This document shows, one piece after another, positions 1 to 8,583 of a stretch of 64,000 nucleotides of DNA. The translations under genes and the position numbers were made by a program. The stretch comes from Massilibacillus massiliensis. GTDB lineage: Bacteria > Bacillota > Negativicutes > FLKF01. The notes beneath the pieces are model-generated. The model did no database searches and was not told the origin of the DNA. It worked only from the letters and a program-made list of their open reading frames with translations. The first letter of the stretch is position 1. Every line of letters starts with the position of its first letter. The stretch is from contig NZ_LT575483.1 of the NCBI RefSeq assembly GCF_900086705.1, positions 3,043,516 through 3,107,515 of the forward strand, in the 5' to 3' direction.

Positions 1-371
1 TTAATTTGGCAGATATGCAAGAAGCTGTTATAGCGAGTAAAGAAGGTATTGAGCGTGTTGCCGTCGGCATAGAAGCAGTAAAATCAGCAGATGAAATTTT
101 TAAAAATATTGTTCGGTCTATTGATAATTTATCAGAAGAAATTACGAGTATTTCTTCTGAAATCAGCCAAATGGCGACTGGCAGTGCAAGCATGTTAGAT
201 TCTATTGCCAAGATTGATGATGTAAGTAAAACCAATGCAGCCGAAAGTGAGGCAGTATCCGCTGCTACCGAAGAACAATCCGCGGCAATGCAGGAAATTG
301 CTTCAGCAAGTCAAAATCTAGCAAATTTAGCAACTGAATTGCAGTCAGCTGTAGCAAGATTTAAGGTTTAA
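1..371 (+). CDS. Methyl-accepting chemotaxis protein, C-terminal part (5' truncated by window)
   Basis: The reading frame is open at the left edge (codons in frame from base 3) and ends at 371. The visible part is about 122 residues, almost entirely alpha-helical heptad-type sequence rich in Ala, Ser, Glu and Gln. It contains the stretch AAESEAVSAATEEQSAAMQE followed by IASASQNLANLATELQ, which is the typical distal end of a chemoreceptor signalling/methylation domain. Such receptors pass ligand signals to CheA/CheW at the cell pole. The sensor domain and membrane segments lie outside the window, so the ligand cannot be inferred. The TTG at 6 is only an internal codon. Confidence 0.85.
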   Translation, partial: NLADMQEAVIASKEGIERVAVGIEAVKSADEIFKNIVRSIDNLSEEITSISSEISQMATGSASMLDSIAKIDDVSKTNAAESEAVSAATEEQSAAMQEIASASQNLANLATELQSAVARFKV

Positions 372-388
372 TAAAAAAATGGGGGGGG

Positions 389-830
389 ATGTCCTTTTGG
401 CATCGACCCAAAAGGACCAAAAAGTCTAGGCCTAAACCTCCAAAAAACTTGAAAAAATAGTGGCTTGCTAAAATCCTTAACTCGCTTCGCTCAGACAAAC
501 GGATTTCTTTACGCAAGCCACTATTTTTTCATCCTTCGGAACGTATTTTTCCGGAAAAGGCCGGGGACGCAAAAAAATGCCGCATTTTAATGCGGCATTC
601 AAACTGTAGACAAAGTAGCATGTATTCACCTAGGTGAATACATGCTACTAAAATTTTCGTTCCACTTATAAACTAGCACGAAGATAGGTTGCCGGTTGGT
701 GAGAAGTGCTCAGATGCTAGGCGCAATAATGGGGCTGCGAAGGAGTCGTACTTCCGTACGTCGACGAGCAGCCCCATTATTGCAACGACGCAGATGGGCG
801 CTTCTCGCCGACCCGCGGCCTATCTGTCCT
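389..830 (+). repeat. Modular covarying repeat, copy 1 (full: modules F-B-D-C-A)
   Basis: This intergenic stretch is a chain of hairpins. F: GTCCTTTTGG (391-400) pairs with 408-417. B: arms 452-468 and 513-529 around a 44-base inner region that itself folds. D: palindrome 576-599 with core GCATTTTAATGC. C: perfect 34-bp palindrome 615-648 with core TTCACCTAGGTGAA. A: a long two-level stem from GATAGG (about 683) to CCTATC (about 824), with inner arms ATAATGGGGCTGC and GCAGCCCCATTAT. Linkers between modules (TTTATAAGTGGAACG and GGCCTTTTCCGGAAAA, read on the other strand) recur in other copies. In module A the pairing uses G-U wobbles on the + strand, giving a likely RNA polarity. It lies between the convergent ends of the chemoreceptor gene and the FliD-like gene. 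Small reading frames over it are shadows. Confidence 0.85.
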
Positions 831-847
831 CAGTGTATCAATGAATA

Positions 848-1582
848 TTATGCATATAAGTCTGCAAGCAACCCAAGCGATGCTGAGGATGTAGTCATTT
901 TTGTAAAATCGGGGAAAGGGACTAGATCACTCGCTCGATTGCTTGCAATTTTAATTTTTGTATAAGCTTGATTGGCAAGCCCTGTTGAACCGCCTAACAA
1001 GGATTGCACAGAGCCGTATTCATTTTTAACGGCATCTGTTAAAGCTTCTTTGTCAGCTGCCATAGTTCCATCCTTTTGTACCGTTATGCCAATCGTTGCG
1101 AGTGATTTTCTTAAACTGCTTGTTCCGCTGGAAAAGGAGACGGATAGTGCAGATAATGCGGAAGAAGTATTAGAATTTTTATTAAATAATTTAGTAGTCG
1201 CATTGTAATCGTCGACAAAAGCAGTAATACGATCAACGGTGTCTTTCGTGGAGGTATCGGTATTTTTTAATGTATCGGTGAGTTTTGCTGAAGAAGTCTG
1301 TAGATTCGTAGAAGTAGACGCAAAAGCCGGATAGAAAGCATTGGAGGTTTTTGTGTATTTTTGCATCGTTGCTAAAATGAGTCCAGGATCGGCTGCAGCG
1401 TTTTTTGAAGAAAAACTTGAATTCCAGAGTGTTTGATTTGAAGAAGAGGTAGAACCGGAATTGAATAAATAATCGTAGGAATTAGAGGTTGAAAGAACAG
1501 AATTAAATTTACTGTTGTTTTTGGCAAGTGTATATTTTAAATAAGACATATTACTTTGTGCTGTTACGGAATTGACATTCAT
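848..1582 (-). CDS. Short FliD-like (flagellar hook-associated protein 2 C-terminal-like) protein
   Basis: A 244-residue protein rich in Ser, Thr and Asn. From about residue 110 it reads like the C-terminal part of FliD: VDRITAFVDDYNATTKLFN, then LRKSLATIGITVQKDGTMAA, then GLANQAYTKIKIASNRASDL. FliD caps the flagellar filament and normally has more than 400 residues, so this is a short relative or a surface protein built on that fold. The N-terminal 100 residues (low complexity, many Ser/Asn) are not recognisable. Start: the ATG at 1582 lies 5 bases after AGAGGTGA; an in-frame GTG further upstream overlaps the ribosome binding site itself. Converges on repeat copy 1. No other flagellar gene is next to it. 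Confidence 0.55.
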   Translation of the reverse strand: MNVNSVTAQSNMSYLKYTLAKNNSKFNSVLSTSNSYDYLFNSGSTSSSNQTLWNSSFSSKNAAADPGLILATMQKYTKTSNAFYPAFASTSTNLQTSSAKLTDTLKNTDTSTKDTVDRITAFVDDYNATTKLFNKNSNTSSALSALSVSFSSGTSSLRKSLATIGITVQKDGTMAADKEALTDAVKNEYGSVQSLLGGSTGLANQAYTKIKIASNRASDLVPFPDFTKMTTSSASLGLLADLYA

Positions 1583-1863
1583 AAAAATCACCTCTTAACT
1601 TTTTATATTTCGTTATTTATCTATTTCATCGGCATTTTTGTTGTACAACTTAAATAAATTCAATAAAAATATAAGCTTATGGATAAACCATGCTCGTAAT
1701 ATTCTTTGTCTTGCTAAAGGAAAGGCAGCAAAGTATATGGGAAGTGATGGAGATGAGAGGAGTTTTGAGGAAACTTGCAGCTATCTGCTTTAACGGCATA
1801 TTGGCTGAAATCGGCAGGAATAGGATGATTTTGGGCGGTTCGCCAAAGTCATGAGATCAATGC

Positions 1864-1926
1864 TATAATAGATTTGTAAAGCTATTAAACTTTACAAATA
1901 AAGAACAACATAGATTGATGTTGTTC
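1864..1926 (+). promoter_or_regulatory. mdtJI promoter -10 and two tandem inverted repeats in the leader
   Basis: TATAAT at 1864-1869 is a likely -10. Immediately downstream ATTTGTAAAG (1872-1881) is exactly mirrored by CTTTACAAAT (1890-1899), and a second inverted repeat GAACAACAT (1903-1911) / ATGTTGTTC (1918-1926) sits just before the ribosome binding site AAGGGG. They could be a repressor operator plus a leader hairpin controlling the exporter genes. No guanidine riboswitch consensus was seen. The rest of 1592-1863 shows no feature I can name. Confidence 0.5.
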
Positions 1927-1945
1927 CTATAAGGGGTTAGATATT

Positions 1946-2296
1946 ATGCTACAGTGGTGTGCGTTATTTTTAGCAATCATTACTGAAGTAACTGGCACGA
2001 CGATGTTAAAGTTCGTCGGGCAAAATGAATCCATTGCTGGATACACAGTACTACTTATCATGGTAGGGTTATCCTATTTTTTATTATCGAAAGCGATTGT
2101 AAAGATTCCCTTAAGTGTTGCATATGCGACGTGGGAAGGTATTGGGCTTGTTGTTATTACGGGTATTGGTTGCATTTTATTTCAGGAACAATTATCTGTT
2201 CTCAAAATTTTGGGCGTCAGTATAATTGTGTTGGGAATTATTTTATTGAAGAGAGGCATGGTCGAGTCTGCGTCAGGGGATGGTAAAAATGAATGA
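1946..2296 (+). CDS. mdtJ: SMR-family spermidine/multidrug exporter subunit MdtJ
   Basis: A 116-residue protein with four membrane helices of the small multidrug resistance family. The first helix carries the conserved membrane Glu14 in AIITEVTGT, and VAYATWEGIGLV in helix 3 matches the MdtJ version of the family motif (VAYALWEGIG). MdtJ works with MdtI as a heteromeric proton-driven exporter; in Escherichia coli the pair exports spermidine. The next gene is the matching partner and overlaps the end of this one, so the pair is translationally coupled. Substrate here is inferred only from family resemblance; lipophilic cations remain possible. Confidence 0.8.
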   Translation: MLQWCALFLAIITEVTGTTMLKFVGQNESIAGYTVLLIMVGLSYFLLSKAIVKIPLSVAYATWEGIGLVVITGIGCILFQEQLSVLKILGVSIIVLGIILLKRGMVESASGDGKNE

Positions 2297-2609
2297 AGGA
2301 ATTTTATTTCTGACCGTTTCCATTGTGCTGGACGTTATCGCCAATCTATTTTTAAAAAAATCTGATGGTTTTAAAAATAAAAGTTGGGGCTTTGGTGCGG
2401 TATTATTGATTATTATTGCATTTATCGCGTTATCACAAGCTGTGAAGACAATGGAATTGAGTATAGCTTATGCGTTATGGGGAGCCAGTGGTCTATTGCT
2501 TACGACGGGGTTGGATGTTGTATTTTACGGCGTTAAGCTAAAAAGTGCCGGTGTTGTTGGTCTTGTTTGTATGGTGACTGGCATTGTGCTTCTTAAAAGT
2601 GTTTCATAA
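2289..2609 (+). CDS. mdtI: SMR-family exporter subunit MdtI, with Asp at the conserved Glu position
   Basis: A 106-residue four-helix SMR protein close to MdtI (VIANLFLKKSDGFKNK, LSQAVKTMELSIAYALWGA). The membrane acid that couples proton and substrate is Glu in most SMR subunits (E. coli MdtI reads IVLEIVAN); here the matching place reads IVLDVIAN, an Asp (residue 15). Glu14 is kept in the partner MdtJ. The start at 2289 overlaps the mdtJ stop and sits about 9 bases after AGGGGA; an ATG at 2280 directly abuts that site and is less likely. Membrane protein, functions as a heterodimer with MdtJ. Confidence 0.8.
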   Translation: MNEGILFLTVSIVLDVIANLFLKKSDGFKNKSWGFGAVLLIIIAFIALSQAVKTMELSIAYALWGASGLLLTTGLDVVFYGVKLKSAGVVGLVCMVTGIVLLKSVS

Positions 2610-2619
2610 AAATATGCGA

Positions 2620-2648
2620 GGGTGTTTTACATTTTGTGTAAAGCACCC
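2620..2648 (+). terminator. Hairpin after mdtI, possible terminator
   Basis: GGGTGTTTTACA (2620-2631) pairs with TGTAAAGCACCC (2637-2648) with one wobble, 10 bases after the mdtI stop. The T-tract behind it is weak (TTCGTTT). The overlapping 83-codon frame at 2584 is regarded as a shadow. Confidence 0.5.
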
Positions 2649-2892
2649 TTCGTTTATGTGGAATGGAAAAGGTAGCAATAAAACTACTAAGTTAGATAGT
2701 GTATTTATTACGTGGAATTTTGTACGCTGTATACTTATTGAAGTTTACGAAAAATATATTGAAAAAGCAAAATATCTAACTTATAATAATATCAATCAAA
2801 CATCAACGGATTTTTATAAAAGCGTTGTATTGTAAATAGGACAAAACAAAATAAGTTATTTTCGGCATCGAAAATAGCATTGTAAGCTATTG

Positions 2893-2927
2893 AGAGTCAA
2901 GTCATAAATGTGATTTGACTCTTTTTT
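2893..2927 (+). terminator. Rho-independent terminator upstream of the sulfur operon
   Basis: Arms 2893-2904 and 2911-2922 (AGAGTCAAGTCA / TGATTTGACTCT) with a 6-base loop, followed by five T. It insulates the next promoter from upstream transcription. Confidence 0.75.
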
Positions 2928-2941
2928 ATTCAAAAAAATAA

Positions 2942-3024
2942 AAACATATTGACAATGTATGTTTAATAGGTTATTCTGTAAGACATAAGAAAACATATTA
3001 ATACATATAGGAAAAGTATGTTTT
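2942..3024 (+). promoter_or_regulatory. Promoter of the sulfur operon with AAACATA/TATGTTT inverted repeats
   Basis: TTGACA (2949-2954) and TATTCT (2972-2977) with a 17-base spacer form a good sigma-70-type promoter. AAACATA (2942-2948) and TATGTTT (2958-2964) flank the -35 as an inverted repeat, and AAAACATA (2990-2997) with TATGTTTT (3017-3024) repeats the same half-sites downstream of the -10. The arrangement fits a repressor that reads AAACATA half-sites; which regulator binds is unknown. No S-box riboswitch or T-box was found. Confidence 0.6.
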
Positions 3025-3041
3025 AAAAAGGAGAGAGAATT

Positions 3042-4250
3042 ATGTCACATACAAGTAAACGTTTAGACAAATATGAAATAGATTTTGATCATGTAAATGA
3101 TTTTGATGGTTTACTTTCAAATAAATGGAATTTTAGAAAAGATCGTGTAGGCCGTGAAGATGTAATCGCTATGTGGGTAGCAGATATGGATTTTGAAACT
3201 TCACCCGCAATCCAAAAAGCGATTGCAAAGCGTGCCAAAAGAGGAATCTATGGCTACGCTGCTGTCACTGATGCATATTTAAATGCAGTAACAGCGTGGT
3301 TTAAAAAACGGCATAATTGGACGATTGACCCTGCATCGGTCAAACAAACACCGGGCGTGATTACTGCAATTCATCTTGCTGTGCTGGCATTATCGGAAGT
3401 CGATGATTTTGTTTTGATTCAAACACCGGTATATCATCCATTTTTTCGGGTGATTAAAAATACCAAACGGCGCGTATTAGAAAATCCATTGATCCGGACT
3501 GAAAATGGCTATGAAGTAGACTTTAAGGATTTTGAACAAAAAATTATAGAGTTTAAGCCAAAAGTTTTTATCCTTTGCAATCCACATAATCCTATAGGCA
3601 AGGTCTACAAAAAAGATGATTTGCTTAAATTGGGCCAGATCTGTTTGCAGCACGATGTAAAAATGATTGTCGATGAAATTCACTGTGATCTTGTATATTC
3701 TGAAGCAAAACATATTTCATTTGCGACACTGGGTGAACAATTTGCAAAACAGGCAATTATTTGTACCGCACCAAGTAAATCCTTTAATTTAGCTGGTATC
3801 AGAAATTCTAATATTGTAATTCCTGATGAAGCATTGCGTGCGAAATTTCAGGCGGTTTATGATTATGTTGGTATTCCTAAGCCTAGTTTATTTCCATTGA
3901 TTGCAACACAGGCAGCATATGAAAAAGGCGAAGAGTGGTTTGATCATGTGCTTGCATATATCGAAGAAAATCGCAATTATGCACTTGAAAAAATCGCTGA
4001 AAAATTACCGGAGTTAAAGGTAAATAAACCTGAAGGCACTTACTTTTTATGGGTAGATTTTAATGCATATGGCCTATCAAAAGAAGCATTGGAAAAGTTC
4101 TTAATTGAAGAAGCTGGATTGTGGTTTAATCAAGGGTACATTTTTGGCGTACAAGGCGAAGGTTTTGCAAGAATTAACATTGCTTGTCCACGTAAGACAT
4201 TAAAACAGGCACTAAAACAGCTTGAGAATGCATTGCGTAATTTAAAATAA
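3042..4250 (+). CDS. patB: MalY/PatB family PLP-dependent cystathionine beta-lyase (C-S lyase)
   Basis: A 402-residue fold-type I pyridoxal-phosphate enzyme. Family marks are MWVADMDFETSP near residue 45, YGYAAVTDAY, the CNPHNPIGKVY segment, VDEIHCDLVY and PSKSFNLAG, whose Lys (about residue 246) should hold the cofactor. PatB/MalY enzymes cleave the C-S bond of cystathionine or S-substituted cysteines to pyruvate, ammonia and a thiol. First gene of an operon with an amino-acid type ABC transporter and an M20 deacylase, the same logic as Bacillus operons that scavenge S-(substituted)-cysteines. Ribosome site AAAGGAGAGAG before the ATG. Cytoplasmic. Confidence 0.85.
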   Translation: MSHTSKRLDKYEIDFDHVNDFDGLLSNKWNFRKDRVGREDVIAMWVADMDFETSPAIQKAIAKRAKRGIYGYAAVTDAYLNAVTAWFKKRHNWTIDPASVKQTPGVITAIHLAVLALSEVDDFVLIQTPVYHPFFRVIKNTKRRVLENPLIRTENGYEVDFKDFEQKIIEFKPKVFILCNPHNPIGKVYKKDDLLKLGQICLQHDVKMIVDEIHCDLVYSEAKHISFATLGEQFAKQAIICTAPSKSFNLAGIRNSNIVIPDEALRAKFQAVYDYVGIPKPSLFPLIATQAAYEKGEEWFDHVLAYIEENRNYALEKIAEKLPELKVNKPEGTYFLWVDFNAYGLSKEALEKFLIEEAGLWFNQGYIFGVQGEGFARINIACPRKTLKQALKQLENALRNLK

Positions 4251-4267
4251 AGAGGAGAATGAAAGGT

Positions 4268-5119
4268 ATGAATTTATTGACTAAAGGTAAAAAATATGGA
4301 AGTTTTGGACTCGTGTTTCTTTTTATTATGGGGTTAATGCTTACAACAGGCTGTGGTTTAAATGAAAATAATAAGCAAGCAGCAACAAAATCGGATAAAG
4401 AGGTAAAAACATACACCGTGGCAACGCGGGGAACGTTTAGACCGTTTACGTATATGGATGAAAAAGATCAATTAACCGGCTATGATATAGAAATTTTGCG
4501 TGAGGTTGAGAAGAGAAATCCTGATATTAAATTTGAATTTAAAACAATGAGTGTAGATGCCGGTTTTTTAGGATTGGAGTCTGGTCAGGTAGATATTATT
4601 GCAAATCAGATTGTGGAAAATCCAAAACGTGCTGATAAAAGTATATTTACAAAAGAAGTAAATAATTATACAAGTCGTAAATTGGCAGTCAAAGGTGATC
4701 GTGATGATATAAAAAGCATTGATGATTTACGCGGGAAGAAAGTTGCCGTTACGAGCAGTAGTGAAGTAACACGCCAATTACAAAAGTATAATGAAACTGC
4801 TGATCCTAAAATTGAATTGGTATACACTGACAAAGGCTCCACGGAAACTTTGAATTTAGTGGCTACAGGCCGTGTTGATGCGTCACCAACGTATGAAGTC
4901 GTCATAGTCGAAGCGAAAAATACATTAGGTCTTGATGTGAAACCTGTAGGTCCTACGATTGCGAGTGATGCAACTTGCTATGCTTTACGTAAAGATGAGA
5001 AATCACAAGAATTAGCAAATCGTATTGATGCTACGATAAAAGAAATGCGTGCCGATGGTACATTGAAAAAATTATCAGAAAAGTTTTTAGGTAAAGATTA
5101 TACAGTTCCACAAAAGTAG
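4268..5119 (+). CDS. Amino-acid/cystine-type ABC transporter substrate-binding lipoprotein
   Basis: A 283-residue family 3 solute-binding protein. The N terminus is a lipoprotein signal ending in LMLTTGC (Cys29), followed by TYTVATRGTFRPFTYMDEKD and LTGYDIEILREVEKRNPDIK, the usual start of polar amino-acid binding proteins; LRGKKVAVTSSS begins the second lobe. It would deliver its ligand to the permeases at 6352 and 7088. Context (C-S lyase, deacylase) points to cystine, N-acetylcysteine or S-alkylcysteine-like compounds; this is inference. Start: the ATG at 4268 is 10 bases after GGAG, while an ATG at 4259 is too close to it. Confidence 0.85.
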   Translation: MNLLTKGKKYGSFGLVFLFIMGLMLTTGCGLNENNKQAATKSDKEVKTYTVATRGTFRPFTYMDEKDQLTGYDIEILREVEKRNPDIKFEFKTMSVDAGFLGLESGQVDIIANQIVENPKRADKSIFTKEVNNYTSRKLAVKGDRDDIKSIDDLRGKKVAVTSSSEVTRQLQKYNETADPKIELVYTDKGSTETLNLVATGRVDASPTYEVVIVEAKNTLGLDVKPVGPTIASDATCYALRKDEKSQELANRIDATIKEMRADGTLKKLSEKFLGKDYTVPQK

Positions 5120-5128
5120 GAGAAGACA

Positions 5129-6325
5129 ATGCATACACTAAATCATAAAATTTTCGAGCTAACAGAAGCAGTTTATCCTGCATTGGTTCCACTCAGACAT
5201 CAAATACATGAAAATCCTGAATTGGGATATCAAGAATATAAAACCTCAGGTTTGGTTGCAAAAACTTTAAAAAATTGGCAGATTCCCATAGAGAAAATTC
5301 CTGGAACGACTGCGATTATCGGCTATATTAAAGGCCAATTGGACAGCGACAACAGCATTGCGATTCGGGCGGATATGGATGCGTTGCCGCTCCATGAAAC
5401 TTCAGGTGTTTCCTATGCATCTAAAACTTCAGGTGTTATGCATGCTTGTGGTCATGATGTAAACACGGTAAATTTGCTGGGAACTGCATATGTACTCTCA
5501 CATTTAACAGCACACTTTGGTGGCACGATTAAATTGATATTTCAGCCAGCAGAAGAGATTTTTGGCGGTGCACAAGAAATTATTGATTACGGAGTTCTTG
5601 ACAATCCCACAGTGTCAGCGATTTTGGCGGCACATGTGAATGCGCGGTATCCTGTAGGTGCGGTTGCGGTCAAGTCGGGTACGGTAAACATGGCAGCCAG
5701 TACGTTTGAAGTTGCGTTGCAAGGCAGAGGCGGTCACGCTTCTGCACCGTATGCTACAGAGGATATTGTGTCAACTGCAGCAAAGCTCATTCTTGATTTT
5801 CAGTCGATTCCAAGGCGGATACTGAATTATATTGATCCCGCTGTCGTAGCAATTGCTACGATTCATGCGGGCGATAGAAATAATGTGATTCCAAGCCAAT
5901 TACGCTTTACCGGAACCGTTCGAGGTACAGAATATAAAGTACATCAGATGATAGAGAATGAAATGCGTAAAGTTTTGCAGGCGCATGAGCTTGTTACTGG
6001 CGTAAAAGGAAGTCTGGAGTTTCAGTTTGCTTCGCAGGCGATCGTGAATGATCCTCTATTGACCCAAAGCTTTATAACGGCAGCAGAGGAGCTAGTAGGC
6101 AAAGAACAGGTGATTCTTGTCGATAAACCGACAAATGGATCAGAGAATTTCGCACTTTTTTCTGAAAGGGTGCCTTCTGTATATTTCCGTATTGGTGGAA
6201 CAGCAAAGGGCGAAACAGCTGTGGCTTTTGCACATAATGCAAATTTCAAAGTCGAAGATGCATCCCTAAAAACAGGCGTTATGGTCATGGCAAAAGCAGC
6301 GATTCAATTCATTCAGGAAACATGA
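5129..6325 (+). CDS. M20 family amidohydrolase (N-acyl amino acid deacylase type)
   Basis: A 398-residue metallopeptidase of the M20D/hippurate hydrolase group. Visible motifs are LRHQIHENPELGYQEYKTS near the start, RADMDALPLHE, MHACGHDVN with metal ligands, IFQPAEEIFGGAQ with the catalytic Glu, and GRGGHASAPYATEDIV in the dimerisation domain. These enzymes remove acyl groups from N-acyl amino acids. Placed between the binding protein and permeases of an uptake system with a C-S lyase, it could deacylate imported N-acyl-S-substituted cysteines before C-S cleavage. GGAGAAGACA before ATG. Predicted cytoplasmic because no signal peptide is seen. Confidence 0.8.
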   Translation: MHTLNHKIFELTEAVYPALVPLRHQIHENPELGYQEYKTSGLVAKTLKNWQIPIEKIPGTTAIIGYIKGQLDSDNSIAIRADMDALPLHETSGVSYASKTSGVMHACGHDVNTVNLLGTAYVLSHLTAHFGGTIKLIFQPAEEIFGGAQEIIDYGVLDNPTVSAILAAHVNARYPVGAVAVKSGTVNMAASTFEVALQGRGGHASAPYATEDIVSTAAKLILDFQSIPRRILNYIDPAVVAIATIHAGDRNNVIPSQLRFTGTVRGTEYKVHQMIENEMRKVLQAHELVTGVKGSLEFQFASQAIVNDPLLTQSFITAAEELVGKEQVILVDKPTNGSENFALFSERVPSVYFRIGGTAKGETAVAFAHNANFKVEDASLKTGVMVMAKAAIQFIQET

Positions 6326-6351
6326 GAATGAGCAAGAAAGAGGTGTGAATT

Positions 6352-7050
6352 TTGGGGAGTTATTTTAGTGTTGATTATATGATCAAAGCTTTTCCAACTT
6401 TGTTATCTTATATTGATGTTACGATTATTGTCACGGTTGTGGCAGAACTGTTTGGGTTTATCATTGGTTGTCTTGTTGCAATCATTCGGATTAATCAAGT
6501 CAAAGTGTTGAATCAAATCTGTCTTGTATATATATCCTTTATTCGAGGTACACCATTTTTAGTGCAGCTGTATTTGGTTTGTTTTGGTCTGCCACAGTTA
6601 TTGCAGGGCTTGGGATATCAAGATATCCGTTCTATACCGGGACTGCTTTTCGTTTTTCTCATCATGTCAATCCATGCGGGTGCTTATATTGCAGAAGTTA
6701 TGCGCAGCAGTATATTAGCAGTTGATAAAGGTCAATTAGAGGCGGCACATTCCATTGGGATGCGTACATGGCAGGCTTATCTTAGAATTGTTTTGCCGCA
6801 GGCATTTAGCATGGCGATACCATCATTGAGTAATAATGTGATTTCGACATTAAAAAGTACTTCGCTAATTTTCAACGTTGGCGTAGTGGATATGCTGCGA
6901 AAAGCTGATTTAATGGGATCGTATAGCTATCGTCATTTAGAGTTATATGTAGATGTTGCAATTATTTATGTGCTTTTGTGTTTTGTTATTCAGGCCATTA
7001 CGTATGTAATAGAGCGCCGTACGATATTAGGAAAGCAGCTTGCTTCTTAA
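6352..7050 (+). CDS. Amino-acid ABC transporter permease 1
   Basis: A 232-residue integral membrane protein of the HisM/GlnP permease type, with the EAA loop EAAHSIGMRTWQAYLRIVLP and the family stretch YISFIRGTPFLVQLYLVCFG. It begins with TTG (6352), supported by AGAGGTG six bases upstream; no better start exists in frame. Second of the transporter genes in the sulfur operon; expected to form a heterodimeric channel with the next permease. Confidence 0.85.
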   Translation: MGSYFSVDYMIKAFPTLLSYIDVTIIVTVVAELFGFIIGCLVAIIRINQVKVLNQICLVYISFIRGTPFLVQLYLVCFGLPQLLQGLGYQDIRSIPGLLFVFLIMSIHAGAYIAEVMRSSILAVDKGQLEAAHSIGMRTWQAYLRIVLPQAFSMAIPSLSNNVISTLKSTSLIFNVGVVDMLRKADLMGSYSYRHLELYVDVAIIYVLLCFVIQAITYVIERRTILGKQLAS

Positions 7051-7087
7051 CTATCGCTGATTAGAGAAGAAAAGAGGAGCATGTATC

Positions 7088-7804
7088 ATGACGCAACTTA
7101 TCGATCCATATTTTTTATTAGAAATATTTTTAAAACTGATAGAGTATATTCCGGTGACTTTGGGACTTGCGATTAGCAGTATGTTTTTTGCTAGTGTCTT
7201 GGGGCTGGTAGTGATGCTGATTCGGTTGAAAAAAATTCCCTTTTTAAGCAAACTAGCCGATGCATATGTATTGCTAGGCAGGGCTTTACCCACAATGGTA
7301 ATCTTATATATTGTTTTTTTTGCCTTACCGATTTTTCTCATGATTTTTAGTGAGACGACGGGAACTAAAATAGATTTTAATCAAATTCCTGCGACAGTAT
7401 TTGCTGTTATCGGGTTGACTTTGCATACAGGGGCGTATTTAACAGAGGCTTTTCGTGCTGCAGTGCAATCGGTAGAAAAAGGGCAGATGGAAGCCGCCTA
7501 TTCTATCGGAATGACTTGGTGGCAGGGGTTTTATCGTATCATTCTTCGGCAGGCTGCGGTTTTTGCGATGCCGTTGATGGTAAATCAGTTTCTGAATTTA
7601 ATTAAAGGAACCTCCATTGCGTTTATGATTACTGTCATGGAATTGTTTGGTGCGGCAAATGTGATTTGTGCGGATAACAATCGTTATTTGGAAGTTTATA
7701 TTGTGGTAGCAGGTATTTATTGGGGTATGAGTATTTTGTTTGAGAAATTATTTTTGGTTATTGAAAATAAATTAGCATTTTTCAAGAAAGGGGTGAACGA
7801 ATGA
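7088..7804 (+). CDS. Amino-acid ABC transporter permease 2
   Basis: A 238-residue permease related to the previous one: [42 protein letters not shown]-like region, and the EAA loop [27 protein letters not shown] lies upstream of the ATG. Its stop overlaps the start of the ATPase gene (ATGA), indicating translational coupling. Together with the first permease it should form the membrane channel of the uptake system. Confidence 0.85.
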   Translation: MTQLIDPYFLLEIFLKLIEYIPVTLGLAISSMFFASVLGLVVMLIRLKKIPFLSKLADAYVLLGRALPTMVILYIVFFALPIFLMIFSETTGTKIDFNQIPATVFAVIGLTLHTGAYLTEAFRAAVQSVEKGQMEAAYSIGMTWWQGFYRIILRQAAVFAMPLMVNQFLNLIKGTSIAFMITVMELFGAANVICADNNRYLEVYIVVAGIYWGMSILFEKLFLVIENKLAFFKKGVNE

Positions 7805-8556
7805 TTACGTTTAAAAATATTCATAAATCATTTGGGAACAATGAAGTTTTAAAAGGTATTGATTATAGTGTGCAGACTGGTTCGGTAACGGTGATTTTGG
7901 GACCAAGCGGATCAGGGAAGACAACACTGTTACGATCGATTAATTTTCTTGAAAAAGCTGACCGTGGTGAAATTATTTTAGATGATCTTCATATTGATGT
8001 CGAAAAAGTAACCCGAAAACAAATTCATGAGATTCGTCAACGGACGGCGATGGTTTTTCAATCTTATAATTTGTTTAAAAATAAAACGGCATTAGAAAAT
8101 ATTATGGAAGGTCTGCTCATCGTAAAGAAAATGCCGAAAGCTGAGGCGAAGAAAACAGCAGAGCATTACTTGGAGAAGGTCGGATTGGCGAATAAAGGCG
8201 ATGCTTATCCCCATCAACTGTCAGGCGGTCAGCAGCAGCGTATCGGCATTGCCAGAGCTTTAGCGCTAAATCCGGATGTGATTTTATTTGATGAACCGAC
8301 ATCAGCACTTGATCCGGAATTGGTCGGCGAAGTTTTGGAAGTCATGCGGAAAGTGGCACAGGAAGTCAATTGTACAATGATTGTAGTCACACATGAAATT
8401 GGTTTTGCCCGTGAGGTTGCAGATCATGTTGTTTTCATGGATGGTGGTGTCATTGTGGAAGAAGGGGTGCCGGAAAAAATACTTTGCAGACCGGAAAATG
8501 AACGTACAAAACAATTTTTAGCGCGGTACGTTTCTTTTACGGAATATAATATTTAA
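7801..8556 (+). CDS. Amino-acid ABC transporter ATP-binding protein (GlnQ/TcyN type)
   Basis: A 251-residue ATPase with Walker [10 protein letters not shown], signature [17 protein letters not shown], Walker [17 protein letters not shown] and the switch His in VVTHEIGFA. The sequence pattern ([21 protein letters not shown]) is that of polar amino-acid importers. It powers the two permeases encoded just upstream, with a 4-base overlap. Confidence 0.9.
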   Translation: MITFKNIHKSFGNNEVLKGIDYSVQTGSVTVILGPSGSGKTTLLRSINFLEKADRGEIILDDLHIDVEKVTRKQIHEIRQRTAMVFQSYNLFKNKTALENIMEGLLIVKKMPKAEAKKTAEHYLEKVGLANKGDAYPHQLSGGQQQRIGIARALALNPDVILFDEPTSALDPELVGEVLEVMRKVAQEVNCTMIVVTHEIGFAREVADHVVFMDGGVIVEEGVPEKILCRPENERTKQFLARYVSFTEYNI

Positions 8557-8583
8557 ATTCAAATAGAAAGTTAGGGGAGTAAA

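Noticed and set aside
696-965. 89-codon + strand frame over repeat copy 1
   Set aside because: It runs through the module A palindrome and has no family resemblance; a shadow of the repeat.
1592-1945. Guanidine riboswitch before the SMR genes
   Set aside because: No guanidine-I, -II or -III consensus (for instance ACGR loops) could be found; only inverted repeats.
2584-2835. 83-codon frame after mdtI
   Set aside because: Starts inside mdtI, crosses a hairpin, and has no ribosome site or recognisable sequence.
2928-3041. S-box or T-box before the C-S lyase
   Set aside because: No conserved core of either; only promoter and AAACATA repeats.
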